Of a DNA stretch of 64,000 bases, positions 23,513 to 32,189 are shown piece by piece. Made by a program: the position numbers and the translations under genes. Source of the DNA: Gammaproteobacteria bacterium. Its GTDB lineage: Bacteria > Pseudomonadota > Gammaproteobacteria > Ga0077536. The stretch spans positions 1-64,000 of the forward strand of contig JACQWY010000026.1 of assembly GCA_016209015.1 (NCBI GenBank). Direction: 5' to 3'. Below the pieces are notes generated by a model. It was not told the DNA's origin, made no database searches, and saw only the letters and a list, made by a program, of their open reading frames with translations. The stretch's first letter is position 1. The number at the start of each line of letters is the position of its first letter.

Positions 23513-24073
23513 ATGGAAAACAAAGCGCTGACGGCGGCGCTCGCGCGCGCCGGCTTCGACGATCGCTATTACGCGCTGTGCGAGCGCTACCCGGCGGGGT
23601 CGAAGCGTTGCGGCGTGTCCGCGACGAAGGACGATGTCGCGGCCGCGCTGCGTACCGCGGGCGCCCGCTACACCTATGATCCCCGCGACCGCTCCTTCCG
23701 CATCGATCCGCGACACGTGAACGGCCTCGCCTGGCACGGCCTGTTCGTGAAGCAGCAGGGCGGCGCGCTCGATCTGATCCTCCACGGCGAGGCGCCCGAT
23801 GCACCCTCCTACACGGCGGGCGGCAGTTTCGCGCTGCTCGCCGAGCAGGTCGCGCGCGCGCGTGGCGGCGCGGCCGGCTGCAGCGCCCGTTATCCCCGCC
23901 CCTGTTACAACAACGATCCGGAGCTGCTGCGCGCCATCGCCTGCGATTTCGTGCGCCTCTATCGCGAGTGTCTGGAGGCGATCGCTGCGAGCGAGGGGAG
24001 CTTCGCGCTCGTCGAACCCGATTGCCTGCCCGCCTTCTGCGCCGCGCCGTTCAGCTGGGCCGCACTGCGCTGA
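23513..24073 (+). CDS. Hypothetical cysteine-containing soluble protein
   Basis: A 186-residue protein not assigned to any family. No export signal. It has seven cysteines, several in pairs around turns (GCSARYPRPCYNNDPELL; CLPAFCAAPFSW), and a central strand-rich region (ARYTYDPRDRSFRIDPRHVNGLAWHGLFVKQQGGALDLILHG). The ATG at 23513 follows a 270-base intergenic region whose AT-rich part may hold its promoter. The codon choice is like that of neighbouring real genes, which supports it being coding. Confidence 0.6.
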   Translation: MENKALTAALARAGFDDRYYALCERYPAGSKRCGVSATKDDVAAALRTAGARYTYDPRDRSFRIDPRHVNGLAWHGLFVKQQGGALDLILHGEAPDAPSYTAGGSFALLAEQVARARGGAAGCSARYPRPCYNNDPELLRAIACDFVRLYRECLEAIAASEGSFALVEPDCLPAFCAAPFSWAALR

Positions 24074-24218
24074 GCCGCCCGGCGCGACCCGACGGGTCCG
24101 GGCCGCCCGACTTCCGCAAATCCGACACCGAAAAGGGTGGATCGCCCGACACGCTTCCCGCCGCGCGTCCGCCACACTCGCGCTGCAATTCCTACAACAC
24201 GCCCATGGGAGGTTTCGT

Positions 24219-24533
24219 ATGCAACAGCTCCTGCGCAGTCTGTTCGTGATTCGGGAAGCGATCGTGGCCGGCGCGCAGGCCGGCGGCGGCACGCTCGAGG
24301 GACGCGACGTCCGATGGATCGTGGACGGCAACGCGGGCGGCCGGCGGGCGCGGATCCGGCTGCAGGTCCGGCGCCACGGCACGCTCGTCTTCCAGCGCGC
24401 GTTCTCGCGCCGCGACATCGAGACCTGGCTCGAGGATCCGGCGTTCGCGGTCCACATCGAAGCGGCCATCAGCTATGCCGCGATGCCGGGGCGCCCGCTG
24501 GACATCCCGCTCGGCGCGGCGCCGAGCCACTGA
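24219..24533 (+). CDS. Hypothetical small protein
   Basis: A 104-residue soluble protein of unknown function. The ATG at 24219 has GGGAGG at good distance (24207-24212), which supports this start against the much longer open frame. The sequence alternates strands and a basic segment (GGRRARIRLQVRRHGTLVFQRAFSRRDIETWLEDPAFAVHIEAAISYAAMPG). No partner can be inferred; it lies 145 bases after the hypothetical gene at 23513. Confidence 0.6.
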   Translation: MQQLLRSLFVIREAIVAGAQAGGGTLEGRDVRWIVDGNAGGRRARIRLQVRRHGTLVFQRAFSRRDIETWLEDPAFAVHIEAAISYAAMPGRPLDIPLGAAPSH

Positions 24534-24574
24534 GAGCGGACGGGGCGCGGACGCTGCTCCGTCCGTGCCCCGAC

Positions 24575-24709
24575 TCAACGGCAGGCCTCGCTCACGACCG
24601 CGCAATCCGCGACGTAACGGTCGGCGACGAGCGCGGCGAGCTGCTGGGAGAGGACGCCGGAGCTCGCGATGAGGACGAAGACGGCGATGATACGATTGAT
24701 GCTGCACAT
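24575..24709 (-). CDS. Short secreted or membrane peptide, 44 residues
   Basis: A small open frame with a good AGGAG site nine bases before its ATG. It starts M-C-S-I-N-R-I-I-A-V-F-V-L-I-A-S-S-G-V-L-S, a hydrophobic signal-like helix. The remaining 22 residues contain two cysteines and end SEACR. It is convergent with the hypothetical gene at 24219 and divergent from the LysR gene at 24837. No family is recognised. The ribosome site and signal-like N-terminus are the only support. Confidence 0.5.
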   Translation of the reverse strand: MCSINRIIAVFVLIASSGVLSQQLAALVADRYVADCAVVSEACR

Positions 24710-24836
24710 GACGGCTGACTCCTGCGTTTGATTTCCGACCGGCCTGTCCGGTCCATGGGGCGCATTGTGGAGATCACCGGTTCGTGGATAAACTGGCCTT
24801 CCGTTGATTCATTGTCCACGGTTCATTGACTATCCC

Positions 24837-25808
24837 ATGGACACGCTCGCCGGCATGCGCACCTTCGTCGCAGTCGTGACCCACGGCTCGTTCACCGCCG
24901 CGGCCGATCACCTGAACGTCTCCAAAGCGCTCGCGAGCAAGTACGTCGCGACGCTCGAAGCGCGGCTCGGCACGCGCCTGCTCAACCGCTCGACGCGCAC
25001 GCTGCATACGACGGAAGCGGGCCGGGCCTACTACGATCGCTGCCGCAAGATCCTCGAGGAAGTGGACGAGCTGGAAGGCGCGCTGCTCGCCGGGCGCAAG
25101 GAGCCGCGCGGCCACCTCGCGATCGCCGCGCCGCAATCCTTCGGCGACAGCTTCGTCGCCGACGCCGCCGCGCGCTTCATGCGCGAATACCCGCAGGTGA
25201 CGATCGACGTGCACTTCGCGGACCGCTACGTGAACGTCGTGGAGGAAGGATTCGATCTCGCGATCCGCGTCGGTGCGCTCGAGGATTCCTCGCTCGTCTC
25301 GCAGCGTCTCGGCGCCGTGCGGCTCATCGCCTGTGCCGCGCCGTCCTATCTCGCGACCCGCCCCGTGCCGCGCCGCCCGGAGCAGCTCGCCGATCACGAG
25401 TGCGTGCGCGATCGCAATTTCCGGCTCGGCGCGAAATGGCCGTTCGCGCGCCAGGGTCGTGAGCTCGAGATCGCGATCGCCGGTCCGCTCGTCGTGAACG
25501 GCATCATGGCCACGCACCAGGCGACGCTCGCGGGCGCCGGCATCGGGCTCCTCGCCGCGCATCTCGTCGCAGCGGACCTCGAGAGCGGGCGCCTCGTGCG
25601 CGTGCTCGAGGCCTATGAAGCGCCTGAGCTGCCGATCAGCGCGGTGTATCCGCATCGCCAATATCTCGCGGTGAAAGTGCAGAAGTTCGTGGAGTTCCTG
25701 CGGGAGCGGCTCGCGCACTACGGGCTCGCGACGGTCCCGCGCGCACGGAGCGCCGCAGCGCCGGGCGCACGCGCCACGCCGCGGGCCGGCCCTCCGCTCA
25801 GACGGTGA
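24837..25808 (+). CDS. LysR-family transcriptional regulator
   Basis: A 323-residue LysR regulator. The N-terminal winged helix-turn-helix (MRTFVAVVTHGSFTAAADHLNVSKALASKYVATLEARLGTRLLNRSTRTLHTTEAGRAYY) is followed by the substrate-binding domain (GHLAIAAPQSFGDSFVADAAARFMREYPQVTIDVHFAD...). The last 30 residues (RARSAAAPGARATPRAGPPLRR) are low-complexity and may be a tail. It ends convergently with the oxidoreductase at 25798-26790, overlapping it by 11 bases. LysR proteins usually control a divergent gene; here the divergent neighbour is only the small peptide at 24575. Confidence 0.9.
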   Translation: MDTLAGMRTFVAVVTHGSFTAAADHLNVSKALASKYVATLEARLGTRLLNRSTRTLHTTEAGRAYYDRCRKILEEVDELEGALLAGRKEPRGHLAIAAPQSFGDSFVADAAARFMREYPQVTIDVHFADRYVNVVEEGFDLAIRVGALEDSSLVSQRLGAVRLIACAAPSYLATRPVPRRPEQLADHECVRDRNFRLGAKWPFARQGRELEIAIAGPLVVNGIMATHQATLAGAGIGLLAAHLVAADLESGRLVRVLEAYEAPELPISAVYPHRQYLAVKVQKFVEFLRERLAHYGLATVPRARSAAAPGARATPRAGPPLRR

Positions 25809-26790
25809 CCACGATCTTTCCGTGCTGCGCGTTCGACTCCATGTAGCGATGCGCAGCGACGACGTCCGCGAGCGGGAACGTTGCACCGACGACGGGGCGA
25901 TAGTCGCCCGCGGCGAGACCGGCCTGCACGTGGCGTTTGCCGGCTTCGAACTTCTCCGGGAAGTTGATGATCTCGAACAGCGAGTAGCCGCGCATCGTGA
26001 GACCCTTCGCGAGCCCGAGCCCGACGGGGAAGATCGCGGGGCGCGCGTCGAGCCGGCCGTAGACGAAGAGCCGGCCCTGGTAGGCGACGGCCTGCGCGAG
26101 CCGCTCGAGCTCGGGGCCGGCGACGGGGTCCATGATCATCTCCGCGCCGCGGCCGCCGGTGATGTCGAGGATGCGCGCGATCATGTCCTCTTCCTCCGAC
26201 GCGATCAGGTGATCCGCACCGGCCGCCTCGATCCAGGCGCGCTTCGCCGCAGTGCGCGTGACGGCGATCGTCCGCGCGCCGAGCCGCTTCGCCATCTGGA
26301 TCGCGGCGAGCCCGACGCTGCTGCTCGCGGCCCGCACGACGAGATGCTCGCCGGCCGCGAGCCTGCCGTATTCGATCAACGCGCCGTAGCAGGTCATGAA
26401 CGGCATCCAGATCGCGGCACCTTCCTCGAACGACAGATGCGCGGGCAGCGGCGCGACGGCGTGCTCGGGCACGCGCGCGACCTCGCCGTAGCTCCAGTAG
26501 CGGCCCATCTTGAACGAAGGAATCGTCGCGACGCGATCGCCCGGCGCGAACGCGTTGACGCCTTCGCCGACCGCGAGCACCGTGCCGGCCGCTTCGTAGC
26601 CGAGCGCCGAGGGGAACTCCGGCTGGTATTGCGGATACTCGCCGCGGCGGAACATGACCTCGGCGCGATTGAGACCGAAGGCGCGCACCGCGACGACGAC
26701 CTCGCCGGCTGCCGCCTCCGGCATAGCGATTTCGTCGAGCTGCAGGACATCGGCGTCGCCGGTGCGGTGGAAGCGGACGATTCTGGGCAT
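25798..26790 (-). CDS. Zinc-independent MDR / quinone oxidoreductase-type enzyme
   Basis: A 330-residue medium-chain dehydrogenase/reductase. The GroES-like N-terminus (PSALGYEAAGTVLAVGEGVNAFAPGDRVAT) lacks the catalytic-zinc cysteine and the structural-zinc cysteine cluster. The nucleotide-binding fold is marked by AASSSVGLAAIQMAKRLGARTIAVTR, so NAD(P)H use as in quinone or enoyl reductases is expected. It overlaps the LysR gene tail-to-tail. Substrate unknown; the surrounding catabolic genes suggest a C=C or quinone reduction step. Confidence 0.88.
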   Translation of the reverse strand: MPRIVRFHRTGDADVLQLDEIAMPEAAAGEVVVAVRAFGLNRAEVMFRRGEYPQYQPEFPSALGYEAAGTVLAVGEGVNAFAPGDRVATIPSFKMGRYWSYGEVARVPEHAVAPLPAHLSFEEGAAIWMPFMTCYGALIEYGRLAAGEHLVVRAASSSVGLAAIQMAKRLGARTIAVTRTAAKRAWIEAAGADHLIASEEEDMIARILDITGGRGAEMIMDPVAGPELERLAQAVAYQGRLFVYGRLDARPAIFPVGLGLAKGLTMRGYSLFEIINFPEKFEAGKRHVQAGLAAGDYRPVVGATFPLADVVAAHRYMESNAQHGKIVVTV

Positions 26791-26820
26791 GGGGGGTTCC
26801 TCTCTTTCGCGAAATTCGCA

Positions 26821-26887
26821 GGTCCGATTAGCCGAAGGCGTAATCGGACGTCGGGATCACGGGGCGCGAACGTCCGATTACGCTGTC
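26821..26887. repeat. REP family C, inverted pair, copy 2
   Basis: The stem GTCCGATTA/TAATCGGAC (26823-26850) and a second inverted half CGTCCGATTACG at 26872-26883, as at 15829-15952. It directly abuts the five-hairpin repeat at 26891. Confidence 0.7.
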
Positions 26888-26890
26888 GCT

Positions 26891-27028
26891 AAGGAAGCTC
26901 TGAATTAGTTCAGAGCTTCCTGCGGCACAGGGATGTGCCGCCGTGAACAGTGGCGTAAGCCATTGTTCACGGGAGGCCGGCAAGAACCACGCTTCTTGCC
27001 GGCCGCGCTCTGAAAAGTCCAGGATGGG
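26891..27028 (+). repeat. Five-hairpin repeat element, copy 2 (right end truncated)
   Basis: Matches 11895-12058 for the first four hairpins and half of the fifth. The fourth stem is GGCCGGC/GCCGGCC where copy 1 has GGTCGGC/GCCGACC, a compensatory pair of changes. The truncated end runs into the 3' end of the fumarylacetoacetase-family gene and supplies its last residues and stop. Confidence 0.85.
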
Positions 27029-27974
27029 CCGCGACGCGATTCCTCAATACCCCGATGCGCTCGATCGACGATTCTATCTCGTCGCCGGGCAGGCAGTAGC
27101 GCGTCGCGGCGATGAGGCCGGGTGCGGGCTCCCACTTGCCGCCGAGCTCCTTGTCCGTCGACCACGCGGTGCCGGCCGGCGTGCCGGTGATGATCACCAT
27201 GCCGGGCCTGAGCGTGAAGTTCACGGAGAAGAACGCGACGAGATCGGCGCAGGTCCAGATCATCTCGCCCGTCGAGCTCGACTGCCTGAGCTCGCCGTTG
27301 ATGCGCGTCTCGAGCAGCAGTGCCTGCGGATCGGGGATCTCGTCGCGCGTGACGATGCAGGGCCCGAGCGGCGCGCTGGTATCGAAGCACTTGCCGCGGC
27401 CGAGCTCGTACCAGGTGAAGCCCTGCGGCGAGCGGCGCACCTGGCGATCGCGCGCGGTGACGTCGTTGACGATCGTGTAACCGAAGACGTGCTCGAGGGC
27501 GCGGTCACGCGGGATGTGGCGGCCGGGCTTGCCGATCACGATCGCGAGCTCGGTCTCGCAGTCGAGCTTCTTCGTCAGCGTCTCGTCGTGGATGATGGCG
27601 TCGCCCGGGCCGACGACGCAGTCCGAGGTCTTGATGAAGAACTCGGGCTCCTTGCCGCTGATGGGCGTGTTCTCCTTCTCCTTCACGTGGGCGCGATAAT
27701 TGCTGCCGCTGCAGACGATCGTCGTCGGCATGATCGGCGCGCGGAGCTTCGTGCCCGCGAGCGGTCGCCGCACCGCGGCGGGAGCGCCGTGCAGTAAATC
27801 GCGCGCCAGACCGAGCGCGGACTCGCCGCCGCGGATGAACGCGATCGCGTCCGCGAACAGGCGCCGCGTCGCGCCGTCGGCGCCCGCCGAGGCGGCCTGC
27901 GCGTCGATGATGGTCTCGCCCTCGAGGAGACCGAAGCGCACCTCGCCCTCGGCCTCGAAGCTCACGATCTTCAT
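26967..27974 (-). CDS. Fumarylacetoacetate hydrolase family enzyme
   Basis: A 335-residue FAH-family protein. The conserved metal/active-site stretch covers IVCSGSNYRAHVKE, DCETELAIVIGK (acidic metal ligands), GYTIVNDVTARDRQ, 'GKCFDTSAPLGPCIVTRDEI' and VIITGTPAG. The family cleaves or decarboxylates C-C bonds of oxo-acids late in aromatic degradation. GGGAGGGG precedes the ATG at 27974. The last 20 residues (from about AHPGLFRARP on) are encoded by the five-hairpin repeat at 26891-27028, so the natural end near IERIGVLRNRV has been replaced. It is divergent from the old-yellow-enzyme gene at 28094. Confidence 0.88.
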   Translation of the reverse strand: MKIVSFEAEGEVRFGLLEGETIIDAQAASAGADGATRRLFADAIAFIRGGESALGLARDLLHGAPAAVRRPLAGTKLRAPIMPTTIVCSGSNYRAHVKEKENTPISGKEPEFFIKTSDCVVGPGDAIIHDETLTKKLDCETELAIVIGKPGRHIPRDRALEHVFGYTIVNDVTARDRQVRRSPQGFTWYELGRGKCFDTSAPLGPCIVTRDEIPDPQALLLETRINGELRQSSSTGEMIWTCADLVAFFSVNFTLRPGMVIITGTPAGTAWSTDKELGGKWEPAPGLIAATRYCLPGDEIESSIERIGVLRNRVAAHPGLFRARPARSVVLAGLP

Positions 27975-28093
27975 GTCCCCTCCCGGGTTTCGTTGATGCT
28001 GTACTGCGGCGTGACAGCCTGCGATCGCCGCCAGCAAAATACCGCGGCGCCGACGGCGCGTTCGACAGGAATACTACACTGGGAGGGAAGTAG

Positions 28094-30136
28094 ATGACCG
28101 CCTATCCGAAGCTGTTCACGCCGTGGAATCTGCGCAATGCCGAGATCAGGAACAAGGTCGTGTTTCCGCCGACGTGTCCGAGCTGGACCTCCGATCCCTG
28201 GACGGGGGTGTTCACGGACATGGCGACGAGCTACTACGAAGAGCGCGCGAAAGGCGGCGTCGGCCTCATCATCATCGGCGGCACGCACGTGCATCCCTCT
28301 TCGCTCTCCGCACCGCTGCTCCTGCCGCAGCTCCACAGCGACAACGCGATAGGGCCGCTCTCGAAAGTCGCCGACGCCGTGCACGCGCACGGCTGCAAGC
28401 TCGCGATCCAGCTCTTCCACTCGGGGATGCGCGGCTACGCCACTTACAAGCAGGTGCCGGGCTACGATCCCGACGCGACCTGGTACACGCTGAGCCCGAG
28501 CCAGGTGCCGCTCGGCGAATTCCCCGGTGCGTCCACACCGAAGGCGCTCGAAGAGCACGAGATCGAGGAGATCCTCCAGGCCTATGCGAGCGCCGCGAAG
28601 CGCGCGATGGCGGCAGGCCTCGACGGCGTCGAGCTCCATCTCTCGCACGGCTATCTGCCGTGGCAGTTCCTCTCGCCGCTCTACAACCACCGCACGGATC
28701 GCTGGGGCGGCTCCTACGAGAATCGCCTGCGTTTCCCGGTGGAATGCCTGCGGCGGATCCGCGCGGCGATAGGACCGCAGCCCTTCCTCGGCTATCGCAT
28801 CAACTCGACTTCGTTCTGGCCGGGCGATCTCGAGATCGACGACGTGCAGCGCATCGTGAAGGACATCGAAAGCAGGGTCGACGTCGACTACGTGAACGTC
28901 TCGGCCGGCGTGCACCACACGTTCATCCACACGCCGATGGAATTCCAGGGCGGCTGGGAGCGCGGCTACGCACGGAAGATCAAGGACGTCTCGGCCAAGC
29001 CCGTCTTCCTCGTCGGCCGCATCACGATGCCCGACGTCGCGGAGCATCTCCTCGAGGCCGGTGATGCGGATGCGATCTGTCTCGCGCGCCAGCTCTTCAC
29101 GGATCCCGAATGGGCGAACAAGGCCAAGGAGAACCGCGCGAACGACATCCGCGCCTGCGTCGCCGCGAATTTCTGCTGGAAGAGCGTGAGCCGCGGCGGG
29201 CGCGTGCAATGCGTGTACAACCCGACCGTCGGCCGCGAAGGCGAATGGGGCGCGGGCACGCTCGTGAAAGTCGCCGAGCCGAAACGCGCGCTCGTCATCG
29301 GCGCGGGCCCCGCCGGTCTCGAATACGCGCGCGTCGCCGCGGCGCGCGGCCATCACGTCACGGTGCTCGAGGCGCAGGACGCGACCGGCGGCCACGTGCG
29401 CGTGCATGCGCTCCTGCCCTCGCGCACGGAGTTCGGCGAGATCGGCCGCTGGCTCGGCGATCAGGCGCAGAAGAACGGTGCCGTGGTGAAGACGGGCGCC
29501 GAAGTGACCGCTGCGAACCTCGATGCCGTCCTCGCCGAGTACGCGCCCGATCACGTCGTCGTCGCGACCGGTTCGAAGAGCGCCGTCGACGGCTTCCAGG
29601 GCTGGACGGCAGCGGGTCTGCCCGGATGGGAGACCGGCAACTGCATCACCTGGGAAGAGCTGATCCAGGCGCGCGCGGCGACACCGCCGCGATCGTTCCC
29701 GGGTCACGCGGTCGTGATCGACGATCTCGGCGACGTCGCCGGACCGTTGACGGCCGTCGCACTCGCGGAAGGTGGCGCGTCCTCGGTCACGCTCGTCACG
29801 CGTTGGCCGATGGTCGGCATGGAGACGCTGCTCGACGTCTATTTCGAATGGATCATGCCGCGCGTCTACAAGGCGGGCGTCCGCGTGCTCGCCGATCACT
29901 TCGTGAAGGAGATCGACGGCGAGACGATCACGCTCTACAACGTGCATCACGAAGAAGCGCGGCAGACGCTGCCCGCAGACTGGATCGTGATGGCGACGGG
30001 CCGGCGTTCCGAGAACGCGCTCTATCATCTGCTGCGCGATCGCGGGGTCTCGACGGAGATGATCGGCGACTCGGCCGCGCCGCGTTACACCTACGAAGCC
30101 GTCTACGAGGGACACCGGCAGGCGCGGAAGCTCTGA
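28094..30136 (+). CDS. Old-yellow-enzyme/2,4-dienoyl-CoA reductase-like flavoprotein
   Basis: A 680-residue fusion of an FMN TIM barrel (residues 1-345: KLFTPWNLRNAEIRNKVVFPP ... LSHGYLPWQFLSPLYNHRTDRWGGSYENR ... GRITMPDVAEHLLEAGDADAICLARQLFTDPEW) and an FAD/NAD(P)H domain (390-680: RALVIGAGPAGLEYARVAAARGHHVTVLEA). The linker iron-sulfur motif reads C355-V-A-A358-N-F-C361 and C373, so the second of the four usual cysteines is alanine. It reduces conjugated C=C bonds or demethylates amines in related proteins. GGGAGGGA precedes the start. A shared promoter region with the divergent FAH-family gene is likely. Confidence 0.88.
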   Translation: MTAYPKLFTPWNLRNAEIRNKVVFPPTCPSWTSDPWTGVFTDMATSYYEERAKGGVGLIIIGGTHVHPSSLSAPLLLPQLHSDNAIGPLSKVADAVHAHGCKLAIQLFHSGMRGYATYKQVPGYDPDATWYTLSPSQVPLGEFPGASTPKALEEHEIEEILQAYASAAKRAMAAGLDGVELHLSHGYLPWQFLSPLYNHRTDRWGGSYENRLRFPVECLRRIRAAIGPQPFLGYRINSTSFWPGDLEIDDVQRIVKDIESRVDVDYVNVSAGVHHTFIHTPMEFQGGWERGYARKIKDVSAKPVFLVGRITMPDVAEHLLEAGDADAICLARQLFTDPEWANKAKENRANDIRACVAANFCWKSVSRGGRVQCVYNPTVGREGEWGAGTLVKVAEPKRALVIGAGPAGLEYARVAAARGHHVTVLEAQDATGGHVRVHALLPSRTEFGEIGRWLGDQAQKNGAVVKTGAEVTAANLDAVLAEYAPDHVVVATGSKSAVDGFQGWTAAGLPGWETGNCITWEELIQARAATPPRSFPGHAVVIDDLGDVAGPLTAVALAEGGASSVTLVTRWPMVGMETLLDVYFEWIMPRVYKAGVRVLADHFVKEIDGETITLYNVHHEEARQTLPADWIVMATGRRSENALYHLLRDRGVSTEMIGDSAAPRYTYEAVYEGHRQARKL

Positions 30137-30170
30137 GACCGCGACCCGCCGGGGTCGGGATTCTTCGTAG

Positions 30171-30195
30171 GTCGGGCTGACGCAGGAAGCCCGAC
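30171..30195 (+). repeat. REP-like hairpin, family A
   Basis: A GTCGGGCT/AGCCCGAC stem around GACGCAGGA, preceded by CGTAG. It lies 35 bases after the old-yellow-enzyme gene. Confidence 0.75.
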
Positions 30196-30333
30196 GTGCC
30201 GAGGTCGAACGAGGCACCGTCGCTTCGTTCGGCCTCGTCGTGACCCTGTCCTCGTAGTGCCTTCGACCGACGCGGGCCGGGCCCGCGTCGGCCCCGCCTC
30301 TTCCCTCGCCCCCACCAGCCCTGCTACGCTATA

Positions 30334-30356
30334 ACTCGGATAATCGGTGTCCGAGT
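30334..30356. promoter_or_regulatory. Dyad ACTCGGA-N9-TCCGAGT at the Rrf2 gene promoter
   Basis: Perfect 7-bp arms lie 8 bases before the Rrf2 start codon, in an AT-enriched stretch (ATAACTCGGATAATC, then GAGTAATAAACC). The position over the likely promoter and ribosome-binding region suits autorepression by the Rrf2 regulator. Confidence 0.55.
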
Positions 30357-30364
30357 AATAAACC

Positions 30365-30883
30365 ATGGCTCTCTACGCCGCCACCGTCGAATACGGCCTG
30401 CACTGCCTGCTCCATCTCGTGGACGCCCCCGCGGACGCGAAGACGAGCGCGGCGGATCTGGCGGAACTGCAGGGCGTTTCGCCGTCCTACGTCGCGAAGC
30501 TCTTCACGGCGCTCAAAGCCGCCGGCCTCGTCGAGTCGCTCGAAGGACGGCATGGCGGTTACCGGCTCGCGCGCACGGCCGCGGACATCACCGTGCTCGA
30601 CGTCGTCGAGGCGCTCGAAGGCGACAAGCCGCTCTTCGAGTGCAAGGAGATCCGCCGCCAGTGCGCCGTGTTCGAAGGCGCGCCGCCGGCCTGGGCGGTG
30701 AAAGGGCCGTGCAGCATCCACGCGGTGATGCTCGAGGCCGAACAGCAGATGAAGCGGAGCCTCGCCGGCCACACGCTCGCCGATCTCTCCGCACGCGTGG
30801 CGCGCAAGGCGCCGAAATCCTTCGCCCTCGACGTCGACGCCTGGCTCGCGGGCCGCAAGGCGGCACGGCGCAATCCCGACTGA
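30365..30883 (+). CDS. Rrf2-family regulator with three cysteines
   Basis: A 172-residue Rrf2 regulator. A winged helix (YAATVEYGLHCLLHLVDAP ... AADLAELQGVSPSYVAKLFTALKAAGLVESLEGRHGGYRLAR) is followed by a dimer helix and the cysteine region ECKEIRRQCAVFEGAPPAWAVKGPC, which has three cysteines as in Fe-S-sensing members such as NsrR and IscR. A cluster-based sensor of redox or NO is therefore plausible. A dyad operator candidate overlaps its promoter. The NDH-2-like gene starts 18 bases downstream. Confidence 0.9.
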   Translation: MALYAATVEYGLHCLLHLVDAPADAKTSAADLAELQGVSPSYVAKLFTALKAAGLVESLEGRHGGYRLARTAADITVLDVVEALEGDKPLFECKEIRRQCAVFEGAPPAWAVKGPCSIHAVMLEAEQQMKRSLAGHTLADLSARVARKAPKSFALDVDAWLAGRKAARRNPD

Positions 30884-30901
30884 TCCTACGAGGAGATACT
30901 C

Positions 30902-32107
30902 ATGTCGAAACTTCTGATCCTGGGCGGCGGCTTCGCCGGCATGTGGGCGGCGCTGACCGCGGCACGCGAAGCGCACGTCGCCGGCAAATCGCTCGACGTC
31001 ACGCTCGTCTCGCGTGACGAGTACCTGACCGTACGGCCGCGCCTCTACGAACCCTTCGAGGACGGGCTGCGCGCACCGCTCCGGCCCGTGCTCGAGCCGG
31101 TCGGCGTGCGCTTCGTGCCCGGCGAGATCGGGAACGTCGACGCCGCCGCGCGGCGCGTGCGTGTCGCGACGGGCGGCAGCGAGACGACGTTCGACTACGA
31201 CCGCCTCGTGCTCGCGACGGGCAGCGTCCAGCGCGCGCTGCCGATTCCCGGCGCGGAATTCGCCTACGACATCGATACGTTCGCCGGCGCCGGCCGCTTC
31301 GACGCCCGTCTGCGCGACGTGCTGCGCGAGCCGGAGCGCACGGGCGCGCTCACGTTCGTCATCGTCGGCGCGGGATTCACGGGCATCGAGCTCGCCACCG
31401 ACATGCGGCGCCGGATCCGCGTCCTCGCCGACGCGGCGCTCGCCGGGCGTGCCCGCATCGTGCTCGTCGAGCGCAACACCATGGTCGGTCCGGATCTCGG
31501 CAGCAAGCCGCGTCCGATCCTCGAAGCGGCGTTGCGCGACGTGCGTGTCGAAGTGCGACTCGGCGTCTCGCTCACCGCGATCGACGCGGAAGGCGTGACG
31601 CTCGGGGGCGGCGAGCGCATCGCGAGCCGCACGGTGATCGTCGCGGCCGGGCTCGCGGCGAACCCGCTGACGGCGGATTTGTCCGCGGAGCGCGACGCGC
31701 TCGGCCGCGTCGTCGTCGACGATTACCTGCGCGTGCCGACGGCACCGGGCGTGTTCGCGGCGGGCGACAGCGCGCATGCGAAGGTCGACGAAGAAGGCCA
31801 TTCGGCCCTGATGTCCTGTCAGCACGCGTGCCCGATGGGCAAGCACGCAGGTTACAACGCCTCGCGCGAGTTGCTCGGACTCGAGCCGCGCGTTTATCGC
31901 CAACCGATGTACGTCACCTGTCTCGATCTCGGCGACGCCGGCGCGATGCTGACCTCGGGCTGGGATCGCGAGGTGCAACAGACGGGCGAAGAGACGAAGG
32001 CGCTGAAGCGCACGATCAACACGCAGTGGATCTATCCGCCGAAGGGCACGCGCGAGGACATCCTCGCCGCTTCCGACATCGACGGCGTATGGCCGCCGCC
32101 GACTTGA
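30902..32107 (+). CDS. NDH-2-like FAD-dependent NADH:quinone oxidoreductase
   Basis: A 401-residue flavoprotein of the type-II NADH dehydrogenase/pyridine-nucleotide-disulfide class. The FAD site is LLILGGGFAGMWAALTA, the second nucleotide site is TFVIVGAGFTGIELATDM, and the C-terminal FAD contact is GVFAAGDSAHA. No redox-active CxxC is present at the disulfide position. No obvious C-terminal membrane anchor is seen, so binding to the membrane surface is uncertain. An AGGAG site precedes the ATG. Co-transcription with the upstream Rrf2 gene suggests redox-responsive expression. Confidence 0.88.
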   Translation: MSKLLILGGGFAGMWAALTAAREAHVAGKSLDVTLVSRDEYLTVRPRLYEPFEDGLRAPLRPVLEPVGVRFVPGEIGNVDAAARRVRVATGGSETTFDYDRLVLATGSVQRALPIPGAEFAYDIDTFAGAGRFDARLRDVLREPERTGALTFVIVGAGFTGIELATDMRRRIRVLADAALAGRARIVLVERNTMVGPDLGSKPRPILEAALRDVRVEVRLGVSLTAIDAEGVTLGGGERIASRTVIVAAGLAANPLTADLSAERDALGRVVVDDYLRVPTAPGVFAAGDSAHAKVDEEGHSALMSCQHACPMGKHAGYNASRELLGLEPRVYRQPMYVTCLDLGDAGAMLTSGWDREVQQTGEETKALKRTINTQWIYPPKGTREDILAASDIDGVWPPPT

Positions 32108-32189
32108 CGCCGTCAGGCCGGGACGCGGCTGCTTGACGGCCGCGTCCCAGCCCCGACAATGCCGGGATACCCGTCAGTAGGCGATCGTC

